A DNA stretch of 64,000 nt from Pseudochelatococcus lubricantis. GTDB lineage: Bacteria; Pseudomonadota; Alphaproteobacteria; Rhizobiales; Beijerinckiaceae. Below the pieces are notes generated by a model. It was not told where the DNA came from. It saw only the letters and a list, made by a program, of their open reading frames with translations, and did no database searches. How positions within the stretch are numbered: the first letter of the stretch is position 1; each line of letters starts with the position of its first letter. A program made the translations under genes and the position numbers. This document shows positions 43,144 through 51,266 of this stretch, one piece after another. Where the stretch lies: the NCBI RefSeq assembly GCF_011762225.1, contig NZ_JAASQI010000003.1:372001-436000 (forward strand). The letters are read 5' to 3'.

Positions 43144-44688
43144 ATGGCGCGCAAAAATGTCCTGTTGATCGTGGTCGACCAGTGGCGGGCCGATTTCGTG
43201 CCCCATCTCATGCGGGCAGCCGGCCGGGAGCCGTTCCTGCGGACGCCGAACCTCGACCGCCTGTGCCGGGAGGGCGTCACCTTCCGCAACCACGTCACCA
43301 CCTGCGTGCCGTGCGGCCCGGCCCGCGCCAGCCTGCTGACCGGCCTCTACCTGATGAACCACCGCGCCGTGCAGAACACGGTGCCGCTCGACGCGCGCCA
43401 TTTCAATCTCGGCAAGGCGCTGCGCGGCATCGGCTACGATCCCGCGCTCGTCGGCTACACCACCACGACGCCCGATCCCCGCGCCACCTCGCCGCGCGAT
43501 CCGCGCTTCCTCGGTCTCGGCGACCTCATGGACGGCTTCCGTTCCGTCGGCGCGTTCGAGCCCAGCATGGACGGCTATTTTGGCTGGGTGGCGCAGCAGG
43601 GCTTCACGCTGCCGGAGAAGCGGGAGGACATCTGGCTGCCCGATGGCGTCGACGCCGTGCCGGGCGCGACCGCCCTGCCCTCGCGCATCCCGCATGAGTT
43701 CTCGGATTCGGCCTATTTCACCGAGCGCGCGCTCACCTACCTCAAGGGGCGCAACGGCAAGCCGTTCTTCCTGCATCTCGGCTATTACCGCCCGCATCCG
43801 CCCTTCGTGGCCTCCGCTCCCTATCACGCCATGTATGCGCCGCAGGACATGCCGGCGCCCGTGCGGGCCGAGAGCCCTGAGCGCGAGGCCGCGCAGCATC
43901 CGCTGCTGAAATTCTATATCGACAGCATCTCGCGCGGCTCGTTCTTCCATGGGGCCGAGGGATCGGGCGCCACGCTGGACGAGGCGGACATCCGCCAGAT
44001 GCGCGCCACCTATTGCGGCCTGATGACGGAGATCGACGACTGTCTCGGCGAGGTGTTCGCCTATCTCGATGAAACCGGCCAGTGGGACGACACCCTGATC
44101 ATCTTCACCAGCGATCACGGCGAGCAGCTTGGCGACCATCACCTCCTCGGCAAGATCGGCTACTTCGACGAGAGCTTCCGCATTCCGCTCGTGATCAGGG
44201 ACCCGGGGATGCGCGAACGCGCCGGTGCCGTCGACGCGGCCTTCACGGAGAGCATCGACGTGATGCCGACCATCCTGCAATGGCTCGGCGGCGACATTCC
44301 GCCCGCCTGCGATGGCCGCTCGCTGTTGCCGCTCGTCGCGGGCGAGCGCCCCGCGGACTGGCGCACGGAGATGCATTACGAATACGACTATCGCGACATC
44401 TTCTATTCCCGCCCGCAGGATCAGCTCGGCGTCGGCATGAACGAAAGCAGCCTCTGCGTGGTGCAGGACGAGGACTACAAATACGTCCACTTCGCTGCCC
44501 TGCCGCCGCTGTTCTTCGATCTCAAGGACGATCCGCACGAGTTCGTCAACCGCGCCGACGACCCCGCCTATGCCATGCGCGTGCGCGACTATGCCCAGAA
44601 GGCCCTGTCGTGGCGGCTCGTCCATGCCGACCGTACGCTCACCCGCTATCGCGCCAGTCCCCAAGGCCTGCACATGCAGGAAAATTAG
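43144..44688 (+). CDS. phosphonate monoester hydrolase / phosphodiesterase (sulfatase superfamily)
   Basis: Hydrolyses phosphonate monoesters and phosphodiesters, promiscuously also sulfate esters. The 514-residue protein has N-terminal metal ligands VVDQWRADF with D12, and the formylglycine motif C57-G-P-A-R in TTCVPCGPARASLLTG. C57 is the position of the formylglycine in the studied rhizobial and Burkholderia PMHs. C-terminal metal ligands are in IIFTSDHGEQLGDHHLLGK. Overall it closely resembles the Rhizobium leguminosarum PMH from memory. It needs a formylglycine-generating enzyme, not seen here. The start follows AAGGAG. Confidence 0.92.
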   Translation: MARKNVLLIVVDQWRADFVPHLMRAAGREPFLRTPNLDRLCREGVTFRNHVTTCVPCGPARASLLTGLYLMNHRAVQNTVPLDARHFNLGKALRGIGYDPALVGYTTTTPDPRATSPRDPRFLGLGDLMDGFRSVGAFEPSMDGYFGWVAQQGFTLPEKREDIWLPDGVDAVPGATALPSRIPHEFSDSAYFTERALTYLKGRNGKPFFLHLGYYRPHPPFVASAPYHAMYAPQDMPAPVRAESPEREAAQHPLLKFYIDSISRGSFFHGAEGSGATLDEADIRQMRATYCGLMTEIDDCLGEVFAYLDETGQWDDTLIIFTSDHGEQLGDHHLLGKIGYFDESFRIPLVIRDPGMRERAGAVDAAFTESIDVMPTILQWLGGDIPPACDGRSLLPLVAGERPADWRTEMHYEYDYRDIFYSRPQDQLGVGMNESSLCVVQDEDYKYVHFAALPPLFFDLKDDPHEFVNRADDPAYAMRVRDYAQKALSWRLVHADRTLTRYRASPQGLHMQEN

Positions 44689-44729
44689 AGCAAGCCTCGG
44701 CTCAGGTTGAATGCATCTTGCTTCAGGAA

Positions 44730-44748
44730 GGCGCGATCGCCTCGCGCC
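44730..44748. terminator. GC hairpin between convergent hydrolase and lysR genes
   Basis: Perfect 6-bp stem GGCGCG / CGCGCC around ATCGCCT. A second, looser inverted repeat, GCAAG / CTTGC, occurs just upstream (44691-44722). No T-run follows, so termination is uncertain. Confidence 0.35.
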
Positions 44749-44784
44749 GCCACCCGATGCGGCGGAGGATGCCGCCTTGCCGTG

Positions 44785-45672
44785 TCACCCCGCCATCACG
44801 GCGCTTGCCACGTTCATGAATTCGCGGATCGCGCCCTTCTCGCCAAACCTGGGCAGCGCGACGGCGTATTCGCCCGCCGCGAACCCGACGCCGTCAAGCG
44901 GAATGCCGCGCAGGCGGCTGTCGAAGCCGAGTTCGCGGCTCAGGACGATGCCGACGCCGAGGCCCGCCGCCGCCGCCTCCTTCACCGCCTCGCGGCTGCC
45001 CAGCACCAGATATGGGGACACGGCTTGCGAGGCCTCGCTCAACGCGCGCTCGAAAAGATGGCGCGTCATGGAACCTTCCTCACGCAAGATGAAGCGCTGG
45101 CCGCCAAGCTCGCCGATGGAGACGCTTTCGCGCTCCCACCACGGGTGCCCCTCGTTGACCAGCAGAAGTACCTCCTGATCGACAAGATACCGGCACATGA
45201 ACGCGGGATGAGGCTCCGTCAGCGTGACCAGCGCCACGTCGGCGCGGCTGCTGGCCACGAGATCCAACAGGCGGTTCGAGTTCTCCAGCCGGATCTCGAT
45301 ATGAACGCCGGGCAGTTGCGTCAGGAAACGTTCCAGAATCGGCATCGCCATACAGGGCGAGCATACGCCCAGCGTGAGATATCCCAGACGTAGCGAGCGC
45401 CCGCTTTCCACGCTTGCCTCGATATCCTCGATGGTGAGCATGACGTCGCGCACTTTCGGCAGCAGATGCATGGCGTTCGCCGTCAGCTCGATCGCCCCGC
45501 CGCTGCGGACGAAAAGGCGCGCGCCCACGCTCTCCTCAAGCGATTTTATGTGCTGGGTAATCGCCGGCTGGCTGACGCCCAGTACCTGCGCGGCGCCCGA
45601 AAACGTTCCCGTCACCGCGACAGCGTGAAATGCCCGTAGCTGCGCAAAGTTCATCGGATGTGCTTTCGTCAT
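44785..45672 (-). CDS. LysR-family regulator of the aminoethylphosphonate-type locus
   Basis: A 295-residue LysR protein. The N-terminal helix-turn-helix is TGTFSGAAQVLGVSQPAITQ, followed by the substrate-binding domain. The start is ATG 45672; an ATG at 45654 (MNFAQLRAFHAV) would place the HTH at the more usual distance from the N-terminus. It is divergent from the importer operon at 45779, the common LysR arrangement, and so is expected to activate it in response to the imported compound. Confidence 0.88.
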   Translation of the reverse strand: MTKAHPMNFAQLRAFHAVAVTGTFSGAAQVLGVSQPAITQHIKSLEESVGARLFVRSGGAIELTANAMHLLPKVRDVMLTIEDIEASVESGRSLRLGYLTLGVCSPCMAMPILERFLTQLPGVHIEIRLENSNRLLDLVASSRADVALVTLTEPHPAFMCRYLVDQEVLLLVNEGHPWWERESVSIGELGGQRFILREEGSMTRHLFERALSEASQAVSPYLVLGSREAVKEAAAAGLGVGIVLSRELGFDSRLRGIPLDGVGFAAGEYAVALPRFGEKGAIREFMNVASAVMAG

Positions 45673-45690
45673 AAGTTTTACTTCATAATG

Positions 45691-45702
45691 ATGTCATGAC
45701 AT
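45691..45702. promoter_or_regulatory. palindrome ATGTCATGACAT, candidate LysR site
   Basis: Perfect 12-base palindrome in the 106-base gap between the divergent lysR and importer genes, embedded in AT-rich sequence (TTCATAATG ... CATTAAGTGA). It fits the loose T-N11-A style of LysR sites, but the consensus is too weak to be certain. Confidence 0.45.
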
Positions 45703-45778
45703 TAAGTGATAGTTATATGGCTTTCAACCATTCCCTGCGCGATTCCGCGAGGAACGACGGGAGAAGAAAGAGGCTATC

Positions 45779-46735
45779 ATGGCATTCGACAAGGGTTTTA
45801 TCGCGCTGGCGGTTGCATCGCTGGCAATGTCCGCTACGTCCGCTGTCGCGAAGGAGCTTGTGCTCTATAACGCCTCGGACAGCGTCAACACCGCTCTGGT
45901 AACGGCGTTCAAGGCGAAGCATCCGGATATCGAGGTCAAGTTCGTATCCGGCTCCACCGGGCCCATCGTGGAGCGGGCCATCGCGGAGAAGGCCAATCCG
46001 CAGGCGGACGTCGTCTATCTCGTCAACAACATCGCGCTGGAGCAGCTCGTTGACGCCGGCGTGTTCGAGCCTTACGAGCCGAAGAATTCGCTGATCGGCG
46101 AGCAGTTCCGGCATCCGGACCACTTCTATAACAAGCACTTCGCCACGACGATGTGCATGATCGTCAACACGGAGCGTCTGGCCGAGAAGAAGCTGCCGAT
46201 GCCCGCGGCGTGGGAAGACCTGATCAAGCCGGTCTATGACAACGAAATCTCGCTTCCGTCTCCGCTGAAGTCGGGCACGGGCGGCGCCATCCTGACGACG
46301 TTCGTCGACGCTTTCGGCTGGCCGTTCGTTGAAAACCTCAACGAAAACGTCTTCCGCTATTCCGATGGCGGCTCCGGCGGCGCGGATCTGGCGGCGTCCG
46401 GCGAGGTCACCATCGGCCTAAGCTTCGATACGACGTGCTTCGAGCGCAAGTCGTCCGGCCGTCCGGTCGAGGTCGTGTATGGCCGCATCACGCCGAACGT
46501 CACCGAGGGCGGCGGACTGGTCGCCGGCGCCCCGCACCCGGAAGAAGCCCGGCTTTTCCTTGACTTCATGGCCGGCAAGGATGCCGCCGAGGTACTGGGC
46601 AAGGTCGTCGGCGCGACCGCCGTGCCCGGCTACGGCCTCGTCGACCTGAACACCATCACGTTGTGGAACATGCGCCGTCCCGTCAATATCGATGAGTTCC
46701 GCGCGGAGTTCACCGCCCGTATCCTGAAGCAATGA
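45779..46735 (+). CDS. periplasmic binding protein, 2-aminoethylphosphonate-type (AepX/PhnS-like)
   Basis: A 318-residue binding protein with a Sec signal (MAFDKGFIALAVASLAMSAT, cleavage near AVAKE). It belongs to the ferric-iron/putrescine/AEP-type class (VLYNASDSVNTALVTAFKAK, STGPIVERAIAEKANPQADV, MCMIVNTERLAEKK). The same fold serves iron importers, so substrate assignment rests on context: a phosphonate locus upstream and an aminotransferase-fold enzyme downstream. It lacks the multiple Tyr motif expected of an iron-binding FbpA site, which favours AEP. The stop overlaps the ATPase gene by 4 bases. Confidence 0.72.
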   Translation: MAFDKGFIALAVASLAMSATSAVAKELVLYNASDSVNTALVTAFKAKHPDIEVKFVSGSTGPIVERAIAEKANPQADVVYLVNNIALEQLVDAGVFEPYEPKNSLIGEQFRHPDHFYNKHFATTMCMIVNTERLAEKKLPMPAAWEDLIKPVYDNEISLPSPLKSGTGGAILTTFVDAFGWPFVENLNENVFRYSDGGSGGADLAASGEVTIGLSFDTTCFERKSSGRPVEVVYGRITPNVTEGGGLVAGAPHPEEARLFLDFMAGKDAAEVLGKVVGATAVPGYGLVDLNTITLWNMRRPVNIDEFRAEFTARILKQ

Positions 46736-47850
46736 GCAGTCTGGCATTTGAAACGCCCGAGCGGCTGGTCCCCGTTGCGGACCAGCCGCATATTCGCGTG
46801 AGCGGCGTCGGCAAGCGCTTCTCCGGCAACGTTGCCGTGGACGGCGTGAGCCTCGACCTCGCCAGGGGCGAATTCGTGACGCTGCTTGGTGCCTCAGGCT
46901 GCGGCAAGACCACCTTGCTGCGGATCATCGCCGGTTTCGTGGCCGCCGATACGGGGCGGGTCCACTGCGGCGGCAGGGATGTCACCGGGCAGCCGCCGGC
47001 GCAGCGACGCATGGGTCTCGTCTTCCAGTCCTATGCGCTGTTCCCCACGAAAACCGTTGCGCAGAACATCGGCTTTTCCAGCCATATCCGCTCCGTGCCC
47101 CGGGTCGAGGCGCAGGCGCGGGTGCGGGAACTCGCCGCGCTGGTCGAGCTTGACCAGTTGCTTGACCGTTATCCCCACGAACTTTCCGGCGGGCAGCAGC
47201 AGCGCGTCGCGCTGGCACGGGCGCTTGCCTGCGATCCCGAGGTGCTGCTGCTGGACGAGCCGATGTCGGCGCTCGACGCGCGCATCCGCGCGAAGCTGCG
47301 GATCGATCTGCGCAGGCTTGTCAGCCGTCTGGGCATCACGACGCTTTATGTCACGCACGATCAGGAAGAGGCGTTTGCGCTGTCCGACCGTGTCGCCGTC
47401 ATGTCGCGGGGACGGATCGAGCAAATCGGCACGCCAGCGGAAATCTATCATCGGCCCGCCACACGCTTCATTGCAGAATTCGTCGGCATGTCCAATCTGG
47501 TGACCGGCAGGGCGACGGAACACGGCGTTGCCGTCGACGGCGGCTTCTGGCCGGCGAACTTGCCGCGCACGATAGAAAAAGGGCGGACTGTCACGCTGCT
47601 CTATCGCCCCGAGCACCTGGGCCTGGTGGCGCCTGCCCGGGCCGCAGTCGCGGCCGGCATGCCCGGCCGGGTCGAGATGACGACGTTCTGCGGCGCTCAC
47701 GTCCGCGTGCAGGTCCGGCTGGAAACAGGAGAGGACGTGGTCGCCGACGTGCCTTCCGCCCTGCATGCGGACTACAGGAAGGGCCAGCCCGTCTGTGTCG
47801 TGCCGGACGCCGACAACGCCTGGATCCTGCCGGACGGGAGCCGCCCATGA
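46732..47850 (+). CDS. ABC ATP-binding protein, 2-aminoethylphosphonate-type (AepV/PhnT-like)
   Basis: A 372-residue ATPase of the PotA/FbpC/PhnT class. Walker A is GASGCGKTTLLRIIAGFVA, the signature is LSGGQQQRVALARAL, Walker B is LLLDEPMSALDARIR, and the C-terminal TOBE domain (VTLLYRPEHLGLV, VADVPSALHADY) is present. The start overlaps the binding-protein stop and the stop overlaps the permease start (ATGA in both), so the three genes are translated together. Confidence 0.83.
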   Translation: MSSLAFETPERLVPVADQPHIRVSGVGKRFSGNVAVDGVSLDLARGEFVTLLGASGCGKTTLLRIIAGFVAADTGRVHCGGRDVTGQPPAQRRMGLVFQSYALFPTKTVAQNIGFSSHIRSVPRVEAQARVRELAALVELDQLLDRYPHELSGGQQQRVALARALACDPEVLLLDEPMSALDARIRAKLRIDLRRLVSRLGITTLYVTHDQEEAFALSDRVAVMSRGRIEQIGTPAEIYHRPATRFIAEFVGMSNLVTGRATEHGVAVDGGFWPANLPRTIEKGRTVTLLYRPEHLGLVAPARAAVAAGMPGRVEMTTFCGAHVRVQVRLETGEDVVADVPSALHADYRKGQPVCVVPDADNAWILPDGSRP

Positions 47851-49985
47851 CATTGACGGCAAGGAACCTCCCGGCTGTCGCGCTCTCCGCCCTGGTGGCA
47901 GCGGTGCTCGTGCTTTTCATTGCCTATCCGCTTGCCACCGTGCTGGTGGAAAGCTTCGTTGTCCGCGGGCCGATGACGCCCGAACGGATGGCCACCGTGA
48001 CGCGCGAAGCGCTCGACACCCTGCCCGCCGGGGAGCGTGACGCAACGGTTGCGCGTTGGGCCGCCGCGGCGACGGAGAAGGAGCGGGTGGACGCGACCGC
48101 CGCCGCGTTCGGGCTTCTGGATATCCCGGTCGCGTGGGACAGGAAGGCGGCCTACAATGTCCAGAAGCGCAATGCGGATGCCGCGGTCGCCGCGCTGCCG
48201 CCCGGCGAGGCCGGTGCCTTTCGCGAGACCTGGCCCCTCGCTCATGTCATGCTGCACAAGCGCGCCGCGCTGGCGTTCAAGGTTAAGGACGCGCTGGGGC
48301 AGAAGAAGTTCGACGAGTTACGCAACGGCACGGAACGGCGGCTCGGCATCGACCATTACCTTGAGGTCGCACGCAAGGCTCACCTGCGTTTCGCCGCCTT
48401 CAACAGCCTTGTCCTCGCGGCCTGCGCGGCGGTGACCACGACTGTGCTGGCGTTCGCGCTGGCCTATGGCGTCAACTACGGCGGCGTCCGCAGGCCGCAG
48501 TTCACCCGTGCCGTGCTGCTGACGCCGCTGGTTGCGCCGCCGGTGCTCATCGCGACCGCCATGCTCATGCTTTTCGGACGGCGCGGTCTCGTGACGCACA
48601 GCCTTCTGGACCAGGGGCTGGGCCTCATCGACGCCGAGCACGCGAATCTGTATGGCTTCGGGGGCATATTGCTGGCCCAGACGCTTTCCTTCATGCCTGC
48701 GGCTTTCATCGTGTTCGACAACGTCATGCGCAAGCACGATGCCGATCTGGACGAGGCCGCGGTCAATCTGGGCGCCCGCCCATGGCAGAGTTTCACGCAG
48801 GTGACGCTCTCCATGAACTGGCCGGCCCTCAAGCGCGCCTTCATGTTGGTTTTCATTCTCAGCCTAACGGATTTCGGCAACCCGGCGCTGCTCGGGCGCG
48901 ACATGCCGGTATTGGCGGGCGTGATCTACGACCAGATCACCGCCTATCAGAACACGCCGCTGGCGGCGGCCATCTGCATCTGGCTGCTGGCCCCGTCGTT
49001 GCTGCTCTATCTGGCGCTTGAGGCGGTCGGCCGCCGGAAGCGCTACGCCAGCGGCGGCGGCGGCCGCAAGTCGGAGATCGCCCTTCCCGGCGTCTGGCGC
49101 GCGGGCCTGTCGTCTCTCGCCGCGGTCGTGATGCTGGTGATCCTGACGATCTACGCGACGATGGCGCTCGGCGCGGTGACGCGCGTCTGGGGCGTGGACT
49201 GGAGTGTCACGCTCGGCTACTTCACGCCGGAAGGCGTGAACGTCGGCCTTGGCGGCTCGGGATATGGCAGCTCGGATCGCGGCCTTGGCCTTGTCTGGGA
49301 CAGCCTTGCCATCGCCGGCATGGCCGCGCCGCTCGGCGGGCTGCTCGGCATTCTGGTGGGCTACGTGATCGAGAAGCTGCGCCCGCCCGGCGCCGATCTC
49401 ATCTTCTTCATCGCCATCGCGCCCGCCATCGTGCCGGGGATCATCTTCGGCATCGGCTACATCGTCGCCTTTAATTTTCCATTCGGCATCAGGGAGCTGG
49501 CGCTGACGGGAACCTCGGCGATCCTCGTCATCAACATTCTGTTCTCGAACCTCTTCGTCGGCGTCCTGGCGGCACGCGCGGCACTGCAGGGGCTCGACCC
49601 CGCGGTGGACGAGGCGGCGGAAAGCCTTGGCGCCGGCCTCGCGTCGCGGTTCTTCGGCGTCACCCTGCCCATGCTCAAGCCTGCGCTGCTGCTCGGCACG
49701 CTCTATGTCTTCATCGATGGCCTGACCACGCTTTCCTCGGTCATCTTTCTCGTTTCCGGCAATCACAAGCTTGCTTCCGTCGCCATCTTCAACCATGCAG
49801 CCTCAGGCGACTTCGGCTATGCCGGCGCGAAGAGCCTGGTACTGCTCGCTCTGGCGCTCGCGGCCATCGCGTTGATCCGGCTGATCGAGCAGCAGCCGCG
49901 CTACGCACGGCAATGGAAACGCATGACGCGCACATTAGCGGCGCGGTCGCGCGGCTTTACGGCGCAGGCGGAGAACACACCATGA
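47847..49985 (+). CDS. double-length ABC permease, 2-aminoethylphosphonate-type (AepW-like fusion)
   Basis: A 712-residue permease holding both transmembrane domains in one chain. The first has the coupling loop LDEAAVNLGARPWQSFTQVT near residues 298-317 and the second VDEAAESLGAGLASRFFGVT near residues 587-606. Between membrane segments 1 and 2 lies an unusually large periplasmic region (about residues 35-165) rich in charged residues and containing RWAAAATEKERVDATAAAFG. Such fused permeases occur in the AepXVW and Fbp classes. The stop overlaps the aminotransferase-fold gene. Confidence 0.82.
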   Translation: MTLTARNLPAVALSALVAAVLVLFIAYPLATVLVESFVVRGPMTPERMATVTREALDTLPAGERDATVARWAAAATEKERVDATAAAFGLLDIPVAWDRKAAYNVQKRNADAAVAALPPGEAGAFRETWPLAHVMLHKRAALAFKVKDALGQKKFDELRNGTERRLGIDHYLEVARKAHLRFAAFNSLVLAACAAVTTTVLAFALAYGVNYGGVRRPQFTRAVLLTPLVAPPVLIATAMLMLFGRRGLVTHSLLDQGLGLIDAEHANLYGFGGILLAQTLSFMPAAFIVFDNVMRKHDADLDEAAVNLGARPWQSFTQVTLSMNWPALKRAFMLVFILSLTDFGNPALLGRDMPVLAGVIYDQITAYQNTPLAAAICIWLLAPSLLLYLALEAVGRRKRYASGGGGRKSEIALPGVWRAGLSSLAAVVMLVILTIYATMALGAVTRVWGVDWSVTLGYFTPEGVNVGLGGSGYGSSDRGLGLVWDSLAIAGMAAPLGGLLGILVGYVIEKLRPPGADLIFFIAIAPAIVPGIIFGIGYIVAFNFPFGIRELALTGTSAILVINILFSNLFVGVLAARAALQGLDPAVDEAAESLGAGLASRFFGVTLPMLKPALLLGTLYVFIDGLTTLSSVIFLVSGNHKLASVAIFNHAASGDFGYAGAKSLVLLALALAAIALIRLIEQQPRYARQWKRMTRTLAARSRGFTAQAENTP

Positions 49986-51259
49986 CAGAGACACTGACGG
50001 CGCGCGACAGCCGCGCCTTCTTCCATCAAAGCGGGTCGTCGCCGTGTCGGTCGGCCCTGCGGGCCGCGCATGGAATCTGGCTTGAGGAAACGGACGGCCA
50101 TCGCCTGATCGACCTGCACGGCAACACGGCGCATCATATCGGCTACGCCCATCCGGTGCTCGCCGCCGCCCTCAAGGCGCAGATCGACGAACTGCCGTTC
50201 AGCCCCAGGCGCTTCACGAACGCACCTGCCGTCGCGCTGGCGGAAAAGCTGCTCGCGCTCTGGCCGGGGGCGGCGGCGAAAGTGCTCTTCGCGAACAGCG
50301 GTTCGGACGCCATCGAAATCGCCCTGAAGCTCGCCCGCGTGGCGACCGGGCGGCATGAAACCGTTTCGCTGCGCGGCAGCTATCACGGGCACGGCTTTGG
50401 CGCCTTCGGCCTGTCCCGACCGGACATCGATCCCCGCCTCGGCCCCATGCTGGCGGGGCGCCATCACGTGACGCCCTATTGGGCGGCGGGCGGCGCAGCG
50501 CGGATGCTGGCCGAGATCGAGCAGATCCTGTCCACGTCGCAGGAGGGTATCGCCTGCGTGATCGCCGAACCCATCAGGAGCAATTGTCACCTGCCGCCGG
50601 AGGGGCTCTGGCTTGAGGTGCGGCGCCTGTGCGACCGGCACGGCGCGCTGCTGATCTTCGACGAAATTCCCTCGGGCCTGGGCAAGACCGGAAAGTTTTT
50701 CGCTTTCGAGCATGTCGGCGCGGTCCCTGACGCGATCGTTCTCGGCAAGGCACTCGGCGGCGCCATGCTGCCGATTGCCGCCGTCATCGCGGACACGAGG
50801 CTCGATGTGGCCCCGGAACTCGACCTCGGCCATTATACGCACGAAAAGAACCCGCTGACCGCCCGGGCAGCCCTGACCACTCTTGAGATCATCGAAAGCG
50901 AGGGTCTCGTCGACCGCGCCGCCAGAGGCGAGGAACAGCTTGCCCGACTGGTGGCGGCTTCGTCGCAGACTGCGCCGGGGATCGCGGGCGTGCGCGGCAG
51001 GGGCCTGCTGCAGGCCGTCATGCTCGATCCCGCGGCCCTCGGCTTCGAGCCGGGCGAGCGGTTCGCCGACCTCATGCTGGATGCGCTGCGGCAGCAGGGT
51101 GTCTCCACCGTGTTCAAGGACGACAGGAGCATAGGCTTCTCGCCGCCGCTGATCATAACGGATGCGGAACTCGCCGATGTCGTGGACCGCATCGGGCGGG
51201 CGGCCAATGCGGTTTCCGCGCTGACGGGCCGGCAGGTTCCGGCCCTGGACGAGGGCTGA
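49982..51259 (+). CDS. class-III aminotransferase-fold PLP enzyme, candidate aminophosphonate lyase or transaminase
   Basis: A 425-residue PLP enzyme starting in the ATGA overlap with the permease. Visible features are ANSGSDAIEIALKLARVATG, SYHGHGFGAFGLSRPD, the PLP-ring Asp D227 in LLIFDEIPSGLGKTGK, the Schiff-base Lys K256 in VLGKALGGAMLPIAAV, and HYTHEKNPLTARAALTTLEI where ordinary class-III transaminases have a TFGGNP-type motif. The (R)-1-hydroxy-2-aminoethylphosphonate ammonia-lyase PbfA is of this fold, which makes it a good candidate. A true 2-aminoethylphosphonate:pyruvate transaminase (PhnW) is of a different class. Substrate assignment rests on operon context. Confidence 0.7.
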   Translation: MTETLTARDSRAFFHQSGSSPCRSALRAAHGIWLEETDGHRLIDLHGNTAHHIGYAHPVLAAALKAQIDELPFSPRRFTNAPAVALAEKLLALWPGAAAKVLFANSGSDAIEIALKLARVATGRHETVSLRGSYHGHGFGAFGLSRPDIDPRLGPMLAGRHHVTPYWAAGGAARMLAEIEQILSTSQEGIACVIAEPIRSNCHLPPEGLWLEVRRLCDRHGALLIFDEIPSGLGKTGKFFAFEHVGAVPDAIVLGKALGGAMLPIAAVIADTRLDVAPELDLGHYTHEKNPLTARAALTTLEIIESEGLVDRAARGEEQLARLVAASSQTAPGIAGVRGRGLLQAVMLDPAALGFEPGERFADLMLDALRQQGVSTVFKDDRSIGFSPPLIITDAELADVVDRIGRAANAVSALTGRQVPALDEG

Positions 51260-51266
51260 GCCGCCG

